From contig CALNYS010000004.1 of the NCBI GenBank assembly GCA_942490855.1, positions 124,001 to 188,000 on the forward strand: a DNA stretch of 64,000 bases, read 5' to 3'. Below, one piece after another: positions 18,268 through 29,442 of this stretch. This stretch comes from CALNYS01 sp942490855 (GTDB taxonomy: Bacteria; Planctomycetota; Phycisphaerae; Phycisphaerales; UBA1924). Each line of letters opens with the position of its first letter. Position 1 is the first letter of the stretch. The translations under genes were made by a program, and so were the position numbers. The notes under the pieces are model-generated. The model was given only the letters and a program-made list of their open reading frames with translations, searched no databases and was not told where the DNA came from.

Positions 18268-18774
18268 TCATCGCACGTCCGGAATGCCCTCGTGCGACGC
18301 GGGTCTCGCCCCGGGAGCGGGCCACCGGAAGCGGCGGTCTGTCTCTGTGATCGAGACGTCGTTGATGCTGGCCTCGCGACGACGCATCAACCCGGCCTCG
18401 TCGAACTCCCACAGCTCGTTGCCGTAGCTGCGGAACCACCGCCCGTCGGAGTCGTGCCACTCGTACTGGAATCGCACGGCGATACGGTTCTCGCGGAAAC
18501 CCCAGAGGGCCTTGGCGAGCCGGTAGTCGAGCTCCCTCTCCCACTTGCCTTGCAGGAAGGACCGGATCTCGTCTCGCCCGCAGAGGAACACGTCGCGGTT
18601 GCGCCACGCACTGCCTGGCGAGTAGGCCAGCGCGACGCGCTCCGGGTCGCGGCTGTTCCACGCATCCTCGGCGGCGCGGACCTTCGCGATCGCGCTATCG
18701 AGGGTGAACGGCGGAAGAAGTGGGCGAGGCGATCGCGCAGACGCCGAGGCGCTAGGCGCTGTTTCAGGTTTCAT
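18268..18774 (-). CDS. DUF1348 family protein (NTF2/SnoaL-like fold)
   Basis: A 168-residue protein closely matching the DUF1348 family, small cone-shaped NTF2-like proteins of unknown biochemical role often found near oxidoreductases. Recognisable conserved blocks are CGRDEIRSFLQGKWERELDY, NRIAVRFQYEWHD, WFRSYGNELWEFDE and ASINDVSI. ATG at 18774 is chosen because AAGGAG precedes it by 7 bases. It lies between the AhpD-like and epoxide-hydrolase-like genes and probably shares their transcript. Confidence 0.88.
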   Translation of the reverse strand: MKPETAPSASASARSPRPLLPPFTLDSAIAKVRAAEDAWNSRDPERVALAYSPGSAWRNRDVFLCGRDEIRSFLQGKWERELDYRLAKALWGFRENRIAVRFQYEWHDSDGRWFRSYGNELWEFDEAGLMRRREASINDVSITETDRRFRWPAPGARPASHEGIPDVR

Positions 18775-18827
18775 GTCATGCTCCTTGGACGGTGTCCGGC
18801 TTCTGCGGCTCACCGTCAACGCATGGG

Positions 18828-19397
18828 TTAGTGAGCAGACCCAGCGAGTTCTGCCGGCGTCCACACGACAGCCGAGAACGCGTCGTCAAGAGGCGTGCCC
18901 GCGACGTGATTGGTGTAGTTGGACATCACCTTCAGCGCCGTGCCGAGGATGACCTCAAGAACGGTTCGCTCTGAGTAGCCAGCGGCGAGCAGCGCATCAA
19001 TATCGCTCTGCTCGGGCCAGCCGCGGGTCTCGTTGATCGTGACGGCGAAGACGCGAAGCGCCTCGAGCTTCGGGTCCGAGAGCGCCGTGCCGTCGCGGAG
19101 CGATTCGATGACCTCGTCCGGCACGCCCTGGGCCTTCGAGATGCCCGTGTGCGCGGACATGCAGTAGGCGCAGCCGTTGAGCCGGTTGTTGACCATCAGG
19201 ATGATCTGACGCTCGGTCGGCGACAGGTCGCTCGTATCGAAGATGCCCGAGAGTGTCATGTACCCCTCGAGGAGCGCCGGCGACCCGGCCATCGTGGCGA
19301 GCAGGTTCGGGAGAAACCCGAACGCTCCCTGCGCGGTCTCGATGAGCTGCTTGGCGTCGGGCGCGGTCTCGGCGGTGTGGAGCGGGAAGCGGGACAT
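18828..19397 (-). CDS. Carboxymuconolactone decarboxylase family (AhpD-like) protein
   Basis: A 189-residue all-helical protein of the CMD/AhpD family. It carries the redox motif CAYCMSAH (CxxC followed by the family histidine), which in AhpD-type enzymes gives thiol peroxidase or disulfide activity. NRLNGCAYC and SNYTNHVAGTPLDDAF are typical flanking blocks. ATG at 19397 follows AAGGAGG at good spacing. It is the first gene of the minus-strand block and is divergent from the TetR-family gene; a strong palindrome lies 134 bases upstream. Confidence 0.88.
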   Translation of the reverse strand: MSRFPLHTAETAPDAKQLIETAQGAFGFLPNLLATMAGSPALLEGYMTLSGIFDTSDLSPTERQIILMVNNRLNGCAYCMSAHTGISKAQGVPDEVIESLRDGTALSDPKLEALRVFAVTINETRGWPEQSDIDALLAAGYSERTVLEVILGTALKVMSNYTNHVAGTPLDDAFSAVVWTPAELAGSAH

Positions 19398-19530
19398 GGC
19401 GGACCTCCTTCTGGCAATGCGATGTCTTCCCCGGCGAAACGCTCGCCGGGGCCCCTGAGTCGGGTGATGCGGTCTCAAACTGGCTGTCCCAGCCCTCGCC
19501 ACCGCGGCAGAGGCTGCGACGGCCTTACTT

Positions 19531-19546
19531 TACTGACTAGTAAGTA
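19531..19546. promoter_or_regulatory. TetR-type operator candidate
   Basis: TACTGACTAGTAAGTA is a 16-bp near-perfect palindrome centred on ACTAGT; only the pair at 19535/19542 mismatches. It lies in the spacer between the AhpD-like gene and the divergent TetR-family gene, the usual position for a TetR operator. The A/T-rich palindrome stands out from the GC-rich surroundings. Confidence 0.6.
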
Positions 19547-19668
19547 TGCGTCAACCCTCTTGGCTCGAATACGCCGAAAAATCTCCCTGCGCCGCACTGA
19601 ACCCTCATTTGGACGTCAATAGATCAAAATAAGCATCCCGAGCGGTATGAAATCCGCCGTGTATACGT

Positions 19669-19684
19669 ATTGTCTAGTCAGTTA
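19669..19684. promoter_or_regulatory. Second, weaker TetR operator-like site
   Basis: This stretch contains CTAGTCAGT (19674-19682), identical to nine bases of the reverse complement of the palindrome at 19531-19546. Its own dyad symmetry is weak. It sits about 35 bases before the tetR-like start codon, where it could mediate autoregulation. Confidence 0.4.
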
Positions 19685-19717
19685 TGATGCCGCCTAAGCC
19701 GCCGAGGGGAGCGACCC

Positions 19718-20311
19718 GTGCCGCCAAGCCGCCGAGACGATCTGATCGATGCCGCGATGCGTGTCTTCTACAAGCACGGATTCCACGCATCGAGCCTCGA
19801 TGACATTCTCAAAGAAGGCGGCCTCAGCCGACCGACGCTCTACAACCACTTCAAATCCAAGGACGAGCTCATCGTCGCAGCAATGCGCCGACGCGACGAG
19901 ATCTTCCGCAACCGGCTGATGAAGCACGTCGAGTCAAAGGGTAAGACGCCGCTCGAGCGGCTCGAAGCCGTCTTCGACTTCCACGAGGACTGGTTCACGG
20001 GCGACGAGTTCTGCGGCTGTATGTTCATCAACGCATCAGCCGAGTTCTCGATCGCCGAATCCGCGCCGCGCAGGATCGCCGCGGAGCACAAGCAAGAGAT
20101 CGTGCGCTACCTCCACGCGCTGTGCGAAGCTGCTGGGTGCGACGACCCCGGCACCATTGCCGAACAGCTCAACATCATCATCGAGGGAACGATCGTCACC
20201 GCGCGTGTCGTCGGCCAAGTCGTCGACGGCGGCAAAGACCCCGGCACATCAGTCCGCCTCGCCAAGCACATGGCGATGGGGATCATTGCCAGAGCGTTGC
20301 CAGACGCCTAG
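19718..20311 (+). CDS. TetR/AcrR-family transcriptional regulator
   Basis: A 197-residue regulator. The N-terminal DNA-binding domain is clear: LIDAAMRVFYKHGFHASSLD followed by DILKEGGLSRPTLYNHFKSKDELI (about 8-52). The C-terminal ligand domain is helical with conserved DEFCGCMFINASAEF and IIIEGTIVTARVVG blocks, as in the AcrR/NemR-like subgroup. It is divergent from the block of AhpD-like, DUF1348, hydrolase and isochorismatase-YHS genes, which it probably represses through the palindrome at 19531-19546. The inducer is unknown; electrophiles or quinones are plausible from the enzymes controlled. The start is GTG at 19718. Confidence 0.9.
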   Translation: MPPSRRDDLIDAAMRVFYKHGFHASSLDDILKEGGLSRPTLYNHFKSKDELIVAAMRRRDEIFRNRLMKHVESKGKTPLERLEAVFDFHEDWFTGDEFCGCMFINASAEFSIAESAPRRIAAEHKQEIVRYLHALCEAAGCDDPGTIAEQLNIIIEGTIVTARVVGQVVDGGKDPGTSVRLAKHMAMGIIARALPDA

Positions 20312-20640
20312 CCGCCCCTGCCGTACGTCCCCCGCTGACACAAACCCAAAGCAACACCCTGGTGAGGAGCGCACTGCCGACACTGTCGATATGCACGGCC
20401 AGCTCCTGCGTGTCCAGCTCGATACGCGATTCAGGAGCGAGAGACCCTAAACGCCGTGACCATCATCCTCCACAGCACCCCGAGGACGTGCGTCTTCTGC
20501 GAGACCACACCGAACGTCCCACCGGACGCCCCCGCATCGGAAAGAGCCATCACCCGCCCCCAGGCACGCGCAGAGCGGAGGAACAGAGCCCATCATCCAG
20601 CTCGTCCTCAGCTACGCCATCACAATGGATTCGTCATCGT
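20312..20640. other. Intergenic stretch without recognisable gene
   Basis: This is a 329-base spacer between the convergent ends of the TetR-family gene and the second kinase gene. Short reading frames exist, but none has a convincing start or protein-like composition. No hairpin with a T-tract was recognised. Confidence 0.5.
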
Positions 20641-23173
<2,533 letters not shown>

Positions 23174-23181
<8 letters not shown>

Positions 23182-23707
23182 GACCCATCCTCAGCTCCGC
23201 CCAGAGCCAGGACTTGGCCATCTGCCAGTCGAGATACACAGTCCGATCGCTCACACCCAGCACCTGTGCAGTTTGCTCCACTGTCAGGCCTCCAAAGAAC
23301 CGCAACTCAACGATCTGCGCTTGCCTGGGCTCGAGGCGCGCAAGCTGCTCGATCGCATCGTTCAGCGCGAGGACATCCCACTCGCCGTCGCCCGTGCCGA
23401 CACCCGACAGCGTCACGCGTTCGCCAGCGCCGCCACCCCGCTTGAGAGCGTTCTTCTTCCGCGCATGATCGACAAGAACCTGCCGCATGGCACGCGACGC
23501 CAACGCCAGCAGATGCTCGCCATCCGCTGGCGGGCTGCTCGTTGCATTGGCCAGCCGGATGTACACCTCGTGCACGAGCGCAGTCGGCTGCAACGTGTGT
23601 GAGACAGGCTGGAGCCGGAAGTGCGCCCGCGCCAGCGAAAGGAGCGCCCCATAAGCCTCGTCGAAACGGCCGCCGCCATCAGCCGGCTGGTCATGGGCCT
23701 CGCCCAT
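23174..23707 (-). CDS. ECF-type RNA polymerase sigma factor
   Basis: A 177-residue ECF sigma factor of the short planctomycete/acidobacterial type. Region 2 is QPTALVHEVYIRLANA with LALASRAMRQVLVDHARKK, and region 4 is LEPRQAQIVELRFFGGLTVEQTAQVLGVSDRTV. ATG at 23707 is preferred over a TTG at 23731 because GGAG lies about 9 bases before it. The 3' end overlaps the kinase start by 8 bases, a gene order repeatedly associated with kinase-controlled ECF factors. Confidence 0.92.
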
Positions 23708-23877
23708 CTTCACACTCTCCGCTCGCGACAATGGATTAGAGCCATCCTACACCCCCTCAAAGATGTATTGCAAGACGACTTCAGGGTTCAAGGCCGGACC
23801 GCGTGGTCATAGAGGAAGACGCCTCCCTCCGAGTGGACCGCGGCGTCACGGCCCATGCAGACCACTGGAGCACCCTC

Positions 23878-26800
23878 GTGAACATCCGATACGCAACTCT
23901 CGCGATCACCGCGACCATCTCAGCGCTCGCGTCCAGCGCCGGCGCGGCGCCCCCTGTCCTGGACTTCCAGGTTGTGGACGACGCGTCCTATATGCGTTTC
24001 CGCGACGCGATCGCCGCCGCCGAGTACGCGCGATACGACTTCGTGAACCAGCCTCGCCCGCGCGTCGTCGGGGCCGCCGCGGCGCTTGTCGTCTTCGCAA
24101 CGAACAACCCCCTCGCCGACGCCGCACAACTCTCGTCGTTTGTGAACGCGTTCGATTCTGCGCTTGGCGCCTTTGCGCCCGGTGACCCCGACCTCCTCCG
24201 GTCGTCCAACCTGATGGCGGCGGTCGGGTTCAGCGCCCCGCTGACAGGGGCGCCCGGATTGACCGGGACAGATTCAGACATCGGCAAAGCGGCGCTCGAG
24301 CTGCTCGATCTCTCCGTGCCGCCGCCCGACAGCTTCGAATCGATGCAGACCCGCATGGTTCAGTACGACATGGCGCGCACCCGCTCGCTGAGCGAATCGG
24401 TTGAGTGGTCGAGCCTGCTCGTCGTCGGTTTTTCCGGCAGCGATCTCAACGGCCAGCCAAACGAACACCTGGCGGGCGTCCTGCAGACGTATCTCGAGTC
24501 TGAGGGCCTCGAGCCCGTTCCCGACGGCGTGGACGACGACCGCTTCGTACACGTCAACGCGGCGCTCGCCCAGCTGCCGGTCGATTTCGACGCGTACACC
24601 GCCGCGCTCGCACAACCGGTGGAAACGTCGTCCTTGTGGACCACGGTCAACGGCGCGTTCGGGACCATCGCAGACGAGTCCGCAGAGCGCTTTAGCGAAC
24701 TGCAAACGACGATGAACGACGAACCAACGCTGCTCGAGGGCATCGCCGCCACCGACGACCCGCAGTTCATGGATGACCTGATCGCCGACTACCGCGACCG
24801 CATCGACCAGGTCGCCGTGCCGCGCACGCTCATCGCGGCAAACGCGTTGCTCCTGCTCCAGAGCGAGGACCCGGGCGTCCGTCATCTCGCCGAGCAGGCG
24901 CGTGAATTCGGCTCGCTCGAGCTCCAAACGAACAACACGATCGCCGGTATCGAGCTCGGCGCCCAGTACCTCGGCGGCGCGGCCACGTTCATCGGCGGCG
25001 CCGCGACGCTTAACCCGGTCGACGCGATCACCGGCTTCCTCGACGTCGTGACCGCGAGCGCGGGCATCGTTGACACCTTCGGCGACGCCGGGCCGCCCAG
25101 CCCCGAAGAGCAGATGTTCGATCAGATCATCGAGATGCGCGACCAGCTCGAAGACGTGCGTGTCGAGATGAACCAGCGCTTCGACCGCATCGAAGAACAG
25201 ATCAACGTGATCTACACCGCCGTCGCCGACGGCTTCAACGCGCTCGGCATGCAGATCGGCGATCTCACACAGGATGTCGCTGACATCTCCCGCGAGCTGG
25301 TCATCGTGCGCGCCTCGCTCGAGCGCATCGAAGACGCGCTCTGGGGTGTCGCCGAGGACGTCCTCCTGCTCGACCTAACGCTCCTGACGAACGAGCTCCT
25401 GGATTACCGCGACGACGCGGGTGTTGATCTGCCCTACAGCCAGACCAACCCGAACTTCGTCTCCGGCGCCTCTGACTTCTTCTCCTGGGCGACGACGATC
25501 GCGAAGAACACCACCTTCGCCGGCGACCAGTCATCGACCCTCTCGATCGTCAACGCGTACGACCGCCTGAACGGCCCGTCGATCGGTCGTCAGATCAACG
25601 ACCTCCGCGTGTTCCCGGCGCAGCTCGGCCTCCCGACGCTCTGGCCGACCCGCATCGCCGCGCCGGCGCCGTGGACACAGGCCGCCTCCGCCTACGCGCA
25701 GCTCGCCAAAGAGAACCCGTGGTACTTCGCCTACATGTACGAACAGCAGCTCACAAGCCGCGGATCGGCCGCCGACCTCGACGAGATCATCGCAGAAGGC
25801 GAGGACCTCGCCGCCGCCGCCGCGAACGGGCGCAGCTCGGCGCTCTACGACGCGCTCTTCGACGGCTACGAGCTCGCGATGGAAGATGTCGTGACGCGCA
25901 TGGCGACCGTACGAGACTCCACACTTGCGCTCACCGGCTACCCGCCTATCGACCCGTGGGGCGGGCTGACGCAGAACGCGAATCAACACGCGGATTCCTT
26001 CAACAGACTCGATGGTCGGGACGGCTTGCTCGACCTCGTGGTCAACGCCGCGACGTCTTGGAACATCTACGGCGACACCACCGTGCCCGCCCTGACCGAG
26101 ATCGTCACCGAAGCGCAAGGCAGCCCCACCATCGAGCACCTGGCGTACGTCACCGACAACGGCTTTTTCTACAACAACGACATCGAGATGCGCATCCAGT
26201 TCCGATCGACCTCCACGAGCACGCTCGTATACGAACGGCGTCTCGTCATGGCGCTCACCAGCTTTGGGACACCCGTCCCCATCAACACCACGTCCATAGC
26301 CCAGTCGCTCATCGATGACGACCCGGTGTTCTGGATCTGGCTCGTCCAGATTCTCCAGAACGGCCAGAACCTCACAGGCCAAACCCACGTCATCCCAAAT
26401 ATCAACAGCGATCTCATCAGCGTGGAGTTCGTCAGCGACGCGGGTTTCCCGTACTCCACGACGAGCACCGTCACAAGCGCACTCGAAGGCCTGCAGGACG
26501 CGGTCTGGACCGCGATGGCGGATGACACGGATCTCGAAGAGTTCTGGATCCCGAACGCGCTCGCCTACACGACGCTCATCGAAGCCTATCTCACGTTCTC
26601 GATGCCGGTCGCGATGGAAGAAAGCGCGATCATCCGAGCCGCGCTGCGATCCGACCCGACGACCGGCGAGCTCGCGATGCATTTCTCCGAGTCGTGGGAC
26701 ACGCTCATGAACAGCCTGCTCGGTGGCGGCGACGGCGGCGCGTACCTCGACGTTGAGGCCATGGCGTCCGAGCGCCTCACCGTCGCCCGCGACGAGGTGG

Positions 26801-27387
26801 ACGCGTGGCTCGCGATCCCGCAGGCCGGGCACTCGTACATCGACTGGACGCTCGCTGAACTACGCTCGCTGCGCGACAACGCGTTCCGTCTCGCCGTGGA
26901 TGACACGTATCAGGTCGCGCCGGGCAGCGTGCTCACGGTCGCGGCCGCGAACGGAGTCACCGCCAACGATACCGATCAGCCGTTCCGCACCATCACCGTA
27001 GACACCGGGTACATCAACGACCCGATGTACACCCCGCCCCAGAACGGAACCGTGACGCTGAACACCGACGGCGGCTTCACCTACACGCCCGACCCGGGCT
27101 TCGAAGGCGCTGACAGCTTCACCTACCGAACGACGGCCGGCGTGGGCATCGGCGGCGGCTCGCCCTTCGTGAACAGCGATCCCGCCACCGTCGTCGTGCT
27201 GGTGACGCCAAACGCCGCCTCCGCCTGCCCGGCGGACCTCAACGGCGACGGCATCGTCAACGGCACGGATCTCGCTTCGCTGCTCGCGGGTTGGGACGCC
27301 AGCGGCCCAGCCGATCTCAACGAAGACGGCATCGTCAACGGCGCCGATCTCGCGTCGCTCCTCGCGGGCTGGGGCGCCTGCCCGTAA
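23878..27387 (+). CDS. Giant exported dockerin protein of unknown function
   Basis: A 1169-residue exported protein not recognised overall. A signal peptide (about 1-25) is followed by a helical region with few motifs. A probable coiled coil (about 410-515) has heptad-like runs such as MRDQLEDVRVEMNQRFDRIE. A mixed region follows to about 1005, then a cadherin-like Big_17-type domain (about 1006-1110: GVTANDTD, NGTVTLNTDGGFTYTPDPGF). Two GC-type dockerin repeats end the protein (about 1116-1169: ADLNGDGIVNGTDLASLLAGW and its copy). GTG at 23878 follows GGAG and opens the signal peptide; the frame extends 25 codons further upstream. It is transcribed alone, with a terminator 32 bases after the stop. 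Confidence 0.82.
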   Translation: MNIRYATLAITATISALASSAGAAPPVLDFQVVDDASYMRFRDAIAAAEYARYDFVNQPRPRVVGAAAALVVFATNNPLADAAQLSSFVNAFDSALGAFAPGDPDLLRSSNLMAAVGFSAPLTGAPGLTGTDSDIGKAALELLDLSVPPPDSFESMQTRMVQYDMARTRSLSESVEWSSLLVVGFSGSDLNGQPNEHLAGVLQTYLESEGLEPVPDGVDDDRFVHVNAALAQLPVDFDAYTAALAQPVETSSLWTTVNGAFGTIADESAERFSELQTTMNDEPTLLEGIAATDDPQFMDDLIADYRDRIDQVAVPRTLIAANALLLLQSEDPGVRHLAEQAREFGSLELQTNNTIAGIELGAQYLGGAATFIGGAATLNPVDAITGFLDVVTASAGIVDTFGDAGPPSPEEQMFDQIIEMRDQLEDVRVEMNQRFDRIEEQINVIYTAVADGFNALGMQIGDLTQDVADISRELVIVRASLERIEDALWGVAEDVLLLDLTLLTNELLDYRDDAGVDLPYSQTNPNFVSGASDFFSWATTIAKNTTFAGDQSSTLSIVNAYDRLNGPSIGRQINDLRVFPAQLGLPTLWPTRIAAPAPWTQAASAYAQLAKENPWYFAYMYEQQLTSRGSAADLDEIIAEGEDLAAAAANGRSSALYDALFDGYELAMEDVVTRMATVRDSTLALTGYPPIDPWGGLTQNANQHADSFNRLDGRDGLLDLVVNAATSWNIYGDTTVPALTEIVTEAQGSPTIEHLAYVTDNGFFYNNDIEMRIQFRSTSTSTLVYERRLVMALTSFGTPVPINTTSIAQSLIDDDPVFWIWLVQILQNGQNLTGQTHVIPNINSDLISVEFVSDAGFPYSTTSTVTSALEGLQDAVWTAMADDTDLEEFWIPNALAYTTLIEAYLTFSMPVAMEESAIIRAALRSDPTTGELAMHFSESWDTLMNSLLGGGDGGAYLDVEAMASERLTVARDEVDAWLAIPQAGHSYIDWTLAELRSLRDNAFRLAVDDTYQVAPGSVLTVAAANGVTANDTDQPFRTITVDTGYINDPMYTPPQNGTVTLNTDGGFTYTPDPGFEGADSFTYRTTAGVGIGGGSPFVNSDPATVVVLVTPNAASACPADLNGDGIVNGTDLASLLAGWDASGPADLNEDGIVNGADLASLLAGWGACP

Positions 27388-27418
27388 GCCGTCCGTGAAA
27401 GCAGTGGTCTCGCTGATG

Positions 27419-27448
27419 CGCCCCGCCCCTACCGGCGGGGCGTTTTTT
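27419..27448 (+). terminator. Rho-independent terminator
   Basis: CGCCCCGCC (27419-27427) pairs with GGCGGGGCG (27434-27442) around a 6-base loop and is followed directly by TTTTTT. It ends the giant dockerin gene. Confidence 0.9.
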
Positions 27449-27611
27449 ACGCAGTCGTTAGACGACCAAAGACCAGCACTCGGAAAGCCCAACCGGGCCG
27501 CTTCAACACGACTCAACGCGTCTCGCGAATACCCCAACGCACGAATCCCCGAGAACCAGCCGCATACCGCGGCGTTCCCTGGGACACGTCTCTACATACG
27601 AAAAAAGAAAG

Positions 27612-27698
27612 CGGAGAGGGGGGGATTCGAACCCCCGAGCCCCCGAAGGGACTACTGGTTTTCGAGACCAGCGCATTCAACCGCTCTGCCACCTCTCC
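27612..27698 (-). tRNA. tRNA-Ser(CGA)
   Basis: An 87-base tRNA on the minus strand. The acceptor arms GGAGAGG and CCTCTCC pair, and discriminator G follows. The anticodon stem CTGGT/ACCAG encloses CTCGAAA, giving anticodon CGA. A long variable arm (AGTCCC-TTCGG-GGGCT type) and a T-arm with GGTTCGAATCC are present, as expected for class II tRNA-Ser. CCA is not encoded. A T-rich tract follows the 3' end. Confidence 0.95.
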
Positions 27699-27760
27699 GA
27701 GCGGGGAGGCCATCATACCCCCTGCTCGCCACGCCGCCAGACGAGCAGCCGAAGCGCATG

Positions 27761-27794
27761 AAAAAACCGCCGGGGCGTACACACCCGGCGGTTT
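27761..27794 (-). terminator. Rho-independent terminator (minus strand)
   Basis: On the minus strand AAACCGCCGGG pairs with CCCGGCGGTTT around a 9-base loop and runs into TTTTTT. It lies 29 bases after the stop codon of the PEP-CTERM-like gene at 27824 and separates it from tRNA-Ser. Confidence 0.9.
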
Positions 27795-27823
27795 CAGTTC
27801 AGATCGCTCGTCAGCCGCTCAGA

Positions 27824-28516
27824 TCAGCGACGACGGGTCGTCCCGACGAGGCCGAGACCAGCGAGCCCGAGGAGGGCAGGCGCGGGCATCGGAACCGCGG
27901 GGGGACCGGGCAGCTTCTCGCCCAGGAACAGGAAGTCGCGCGTCAGCGGGCGACCATCGTCGTTCTGGAGCCAGCCGCGGCCAACCCAGTAGCCCTGGCC
28001 AGCCTCGGCGTGACCCGCGAGACGGTGCTCGTCCTGCAGGAACAGGAAGGAGGGGCTGCTGAAGTCAGCGATGTCGTAGACGTCGCCAGCGACGTCGCCA
28101 GACAGCGCCGTCAGCGTGCCGGCGTTCGCGGCGTTCGAGGCCGTGACCTGGTAGCCGGTGCCGTTCGTCACGACCCCGACGGTGTACGACATGGCCAGCT
28201 CGTACGAGCCCTCGCCGAAGCCGTAGGAACCGCCGGTGTCCTCGCCGCCGTACAGCGTGCCGGTGATGTTGATCGTGAGCGAGCCACCGTTGTCGACAAC
28301 CTCGAGAACCGTGTTCCCGAAGGTGTTGAACGAGAACGTGGTGATGCCGCCGGCAGCGCCGGCCTCGTCCGCGAACAAGCCATCAAACCGCATGCCGTAC
28401 GCCGGGGGGTTGGCGCTGCCGTCAGGGTGATCGCTCAGCGAGAAAAACGTGGAAGCCGCGGAAGCCGTAGCAGCCACAACAAACGCCGCACCGGCGGCGA
28501 GAAGTCGGGAAAACAT
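27824..28516 (-). CDS. Exported protein with PEP-CTERM-like anchoring tail
   Basis: A 230-residue exported protein. The signal peptide covers about 1-21 (ending ATASAA). The middle is strand-rich, with Gly, Thr and Asn, and has no catalytic motif. The C-terminus (VPMPAPALLGLAGLGLVG then TTRRR) is a PEP-CTERM-like sorting signal: Pro motif, hydrophobic helix, Arg cluster. ATG at 28516 is chosen because AAGGAGAGAG precedes it and the signal peptide begins there. The upstream 150 bases are A/T-rich and likely hold its promoter. It is a single-gene unit with its own terminator. Confidence 0.85.
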   Translation of the reverse strand: MFSRLLAAGAAFVVAATASAASTFFSLSDHPDGSANPPAYGMRFDGLFADEAGAAGGITTFSFNTFGNTVLEVVDNGGSLTINITGTLYGGEDTGGSYGFGEGSYELAMSYTVGVVTNGTGYQVTASNAANAGTLTALSGDVAGDVYDIADFSSPSFLFLQDEHRLAGHAEAGQGYWVGRGWLQNDDGRPLTRDFLFLGEKLPGPPAVPMPAPALLGLAGLGLVGTTRRR

Positions 28517-28669
28517 CGCTCTCTCCTTGATTGGTCTCTCCCCGGGCTCACCCCGGATAACGAGAGTATGCACCATAAATAGCGAGGCATCAATCAATTA
28601 AACAACGCCCAATAATATCGCGCATACAATCACACGGCGCAATTTTCGCCGATCCGCCGCCCCCCACAC

Positions 28670-29101
28670 TCACGCCGCGCTGGAAACGTCCTCGGCGCGC
28701 GGGATCCCGGCGTCGTCCGTGCACCCCATCGCCGGGTTCGCCTTGTCCTCCGCCAGCTCGTCCCCGAGCGTCTTCTCCCACTGTTCGAGCCCGCCGTGGT
28801 GAGCCGCCTTCGCAAGCAGGTGCGAGCCGATCGGCGACGCCACAAACGAGAACACCAGCGTGATCAACGCCTTGCTCACGACCGCCGCGGAGCCGAGCTC
28901 CTGCGCCGCGGCCACAAGCATGCACGTCAGACCGAGAGTCACACAGATCGACGCCCCGTGCAGACGGTTGTACGCGTCGGGCAACCGGTGAAGACTCACC
29001 GCCCCGATCAACATGAAGAACAAACCGATCAGCAGAACCACCGCCGTCGTCACATCGACAACGTCCTGCACGCTGGTTTCCAACGCGAGCATCGTCGCCA
29101 T
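28670..29101 (-). CDS. mrpG: Mrp-type Na+/H+ antiporter subunit G
   Basis: A 143-residue membrane subunit of the multisubunit Mrp (Mnh/Sha) cation/proton antiporter. Three hydrophobic helices are visible and the family signature LHRLPDAYNRLHGAS is present, followed by TLGLTCMLVAA. The hydrophilic C-terminal extension after HHGGLEQWE is longer than in many MrpG proteins. ATG at 29101 overlaps the mrpF stop (TGATG); a GTG three bases upstream is an alternative. It is the last gene of the mrp run; no clear terminator was seen after it. Confidence 0.92.
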   Translation of the reverse strand: MATMLALETSVQDVVDVTTAVVLLIGLFFMLIGAVSLHRLPDAYNRLHGASICVTLGLTCMLVAAAQELGSAAVVSKALITLVFSFVASPIGSHLLAKAAHHGGLEQWEKTLGDELAEDKANPAMGCTDDAGIPRAEDVSSAA

Positions 29102-29442
29102 CACACCACCGCCCTTCGCCGACCGATGTACTGCGCAAACGCCGCCGTGCTCGCGAACCCAAGGATCGCAACGATCAGCACCGCGTCGAAGTACACCAGC
29201 GTCTCGAACCGGATCGTCAGCAGAATCGCCAGACCCACCACCTGCATCGCGAGCAGATCGCTCGCGATCCCGCGGTCAGCCAGCGTCGGCCCCTTCACCA
29301 ACCGCACGAGACACAGCACGAAGCCGATCCCGAGCACGAAGATCCCGATGTCCACAACCGTCCACAGAATGTCGCGGCCCCACCCGCCCTCAGAGGCGTG
29401 GGTCGCCGCGCCGCTCGTCGCAGCAGCCAGCAGAAGATTCAC
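29101..29442 (-). CDS. mrpF: Mrp-type Na+/H+ antiporter subunit F
   Basis: A 113-residue small membrane subunit. The MrpF pattern is clear: VLCLVRLVKGPTLADRGIASDLL followed by two hydrophobic helices and an ending of FAQYIGRRR. The N-terminal helix is preceded by an unusual short Ala/Gly-rich stretch. The start overlaps the mrpE stop by four bases (ATGA) and its stop overlaps mrpG, so translation of the set is coupled. Confidence 0.92.
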   Translation of the reverse strand: MNLLLAAATSGAATHASEGGWGRDILWTVVDIGIFVLGIGFVLCLVRLVKGPTLADRGIASDLLAMQVVGLAILLTIRFETLVYFDAVLIVAILGFASTAAFAQYIGRRRAVV

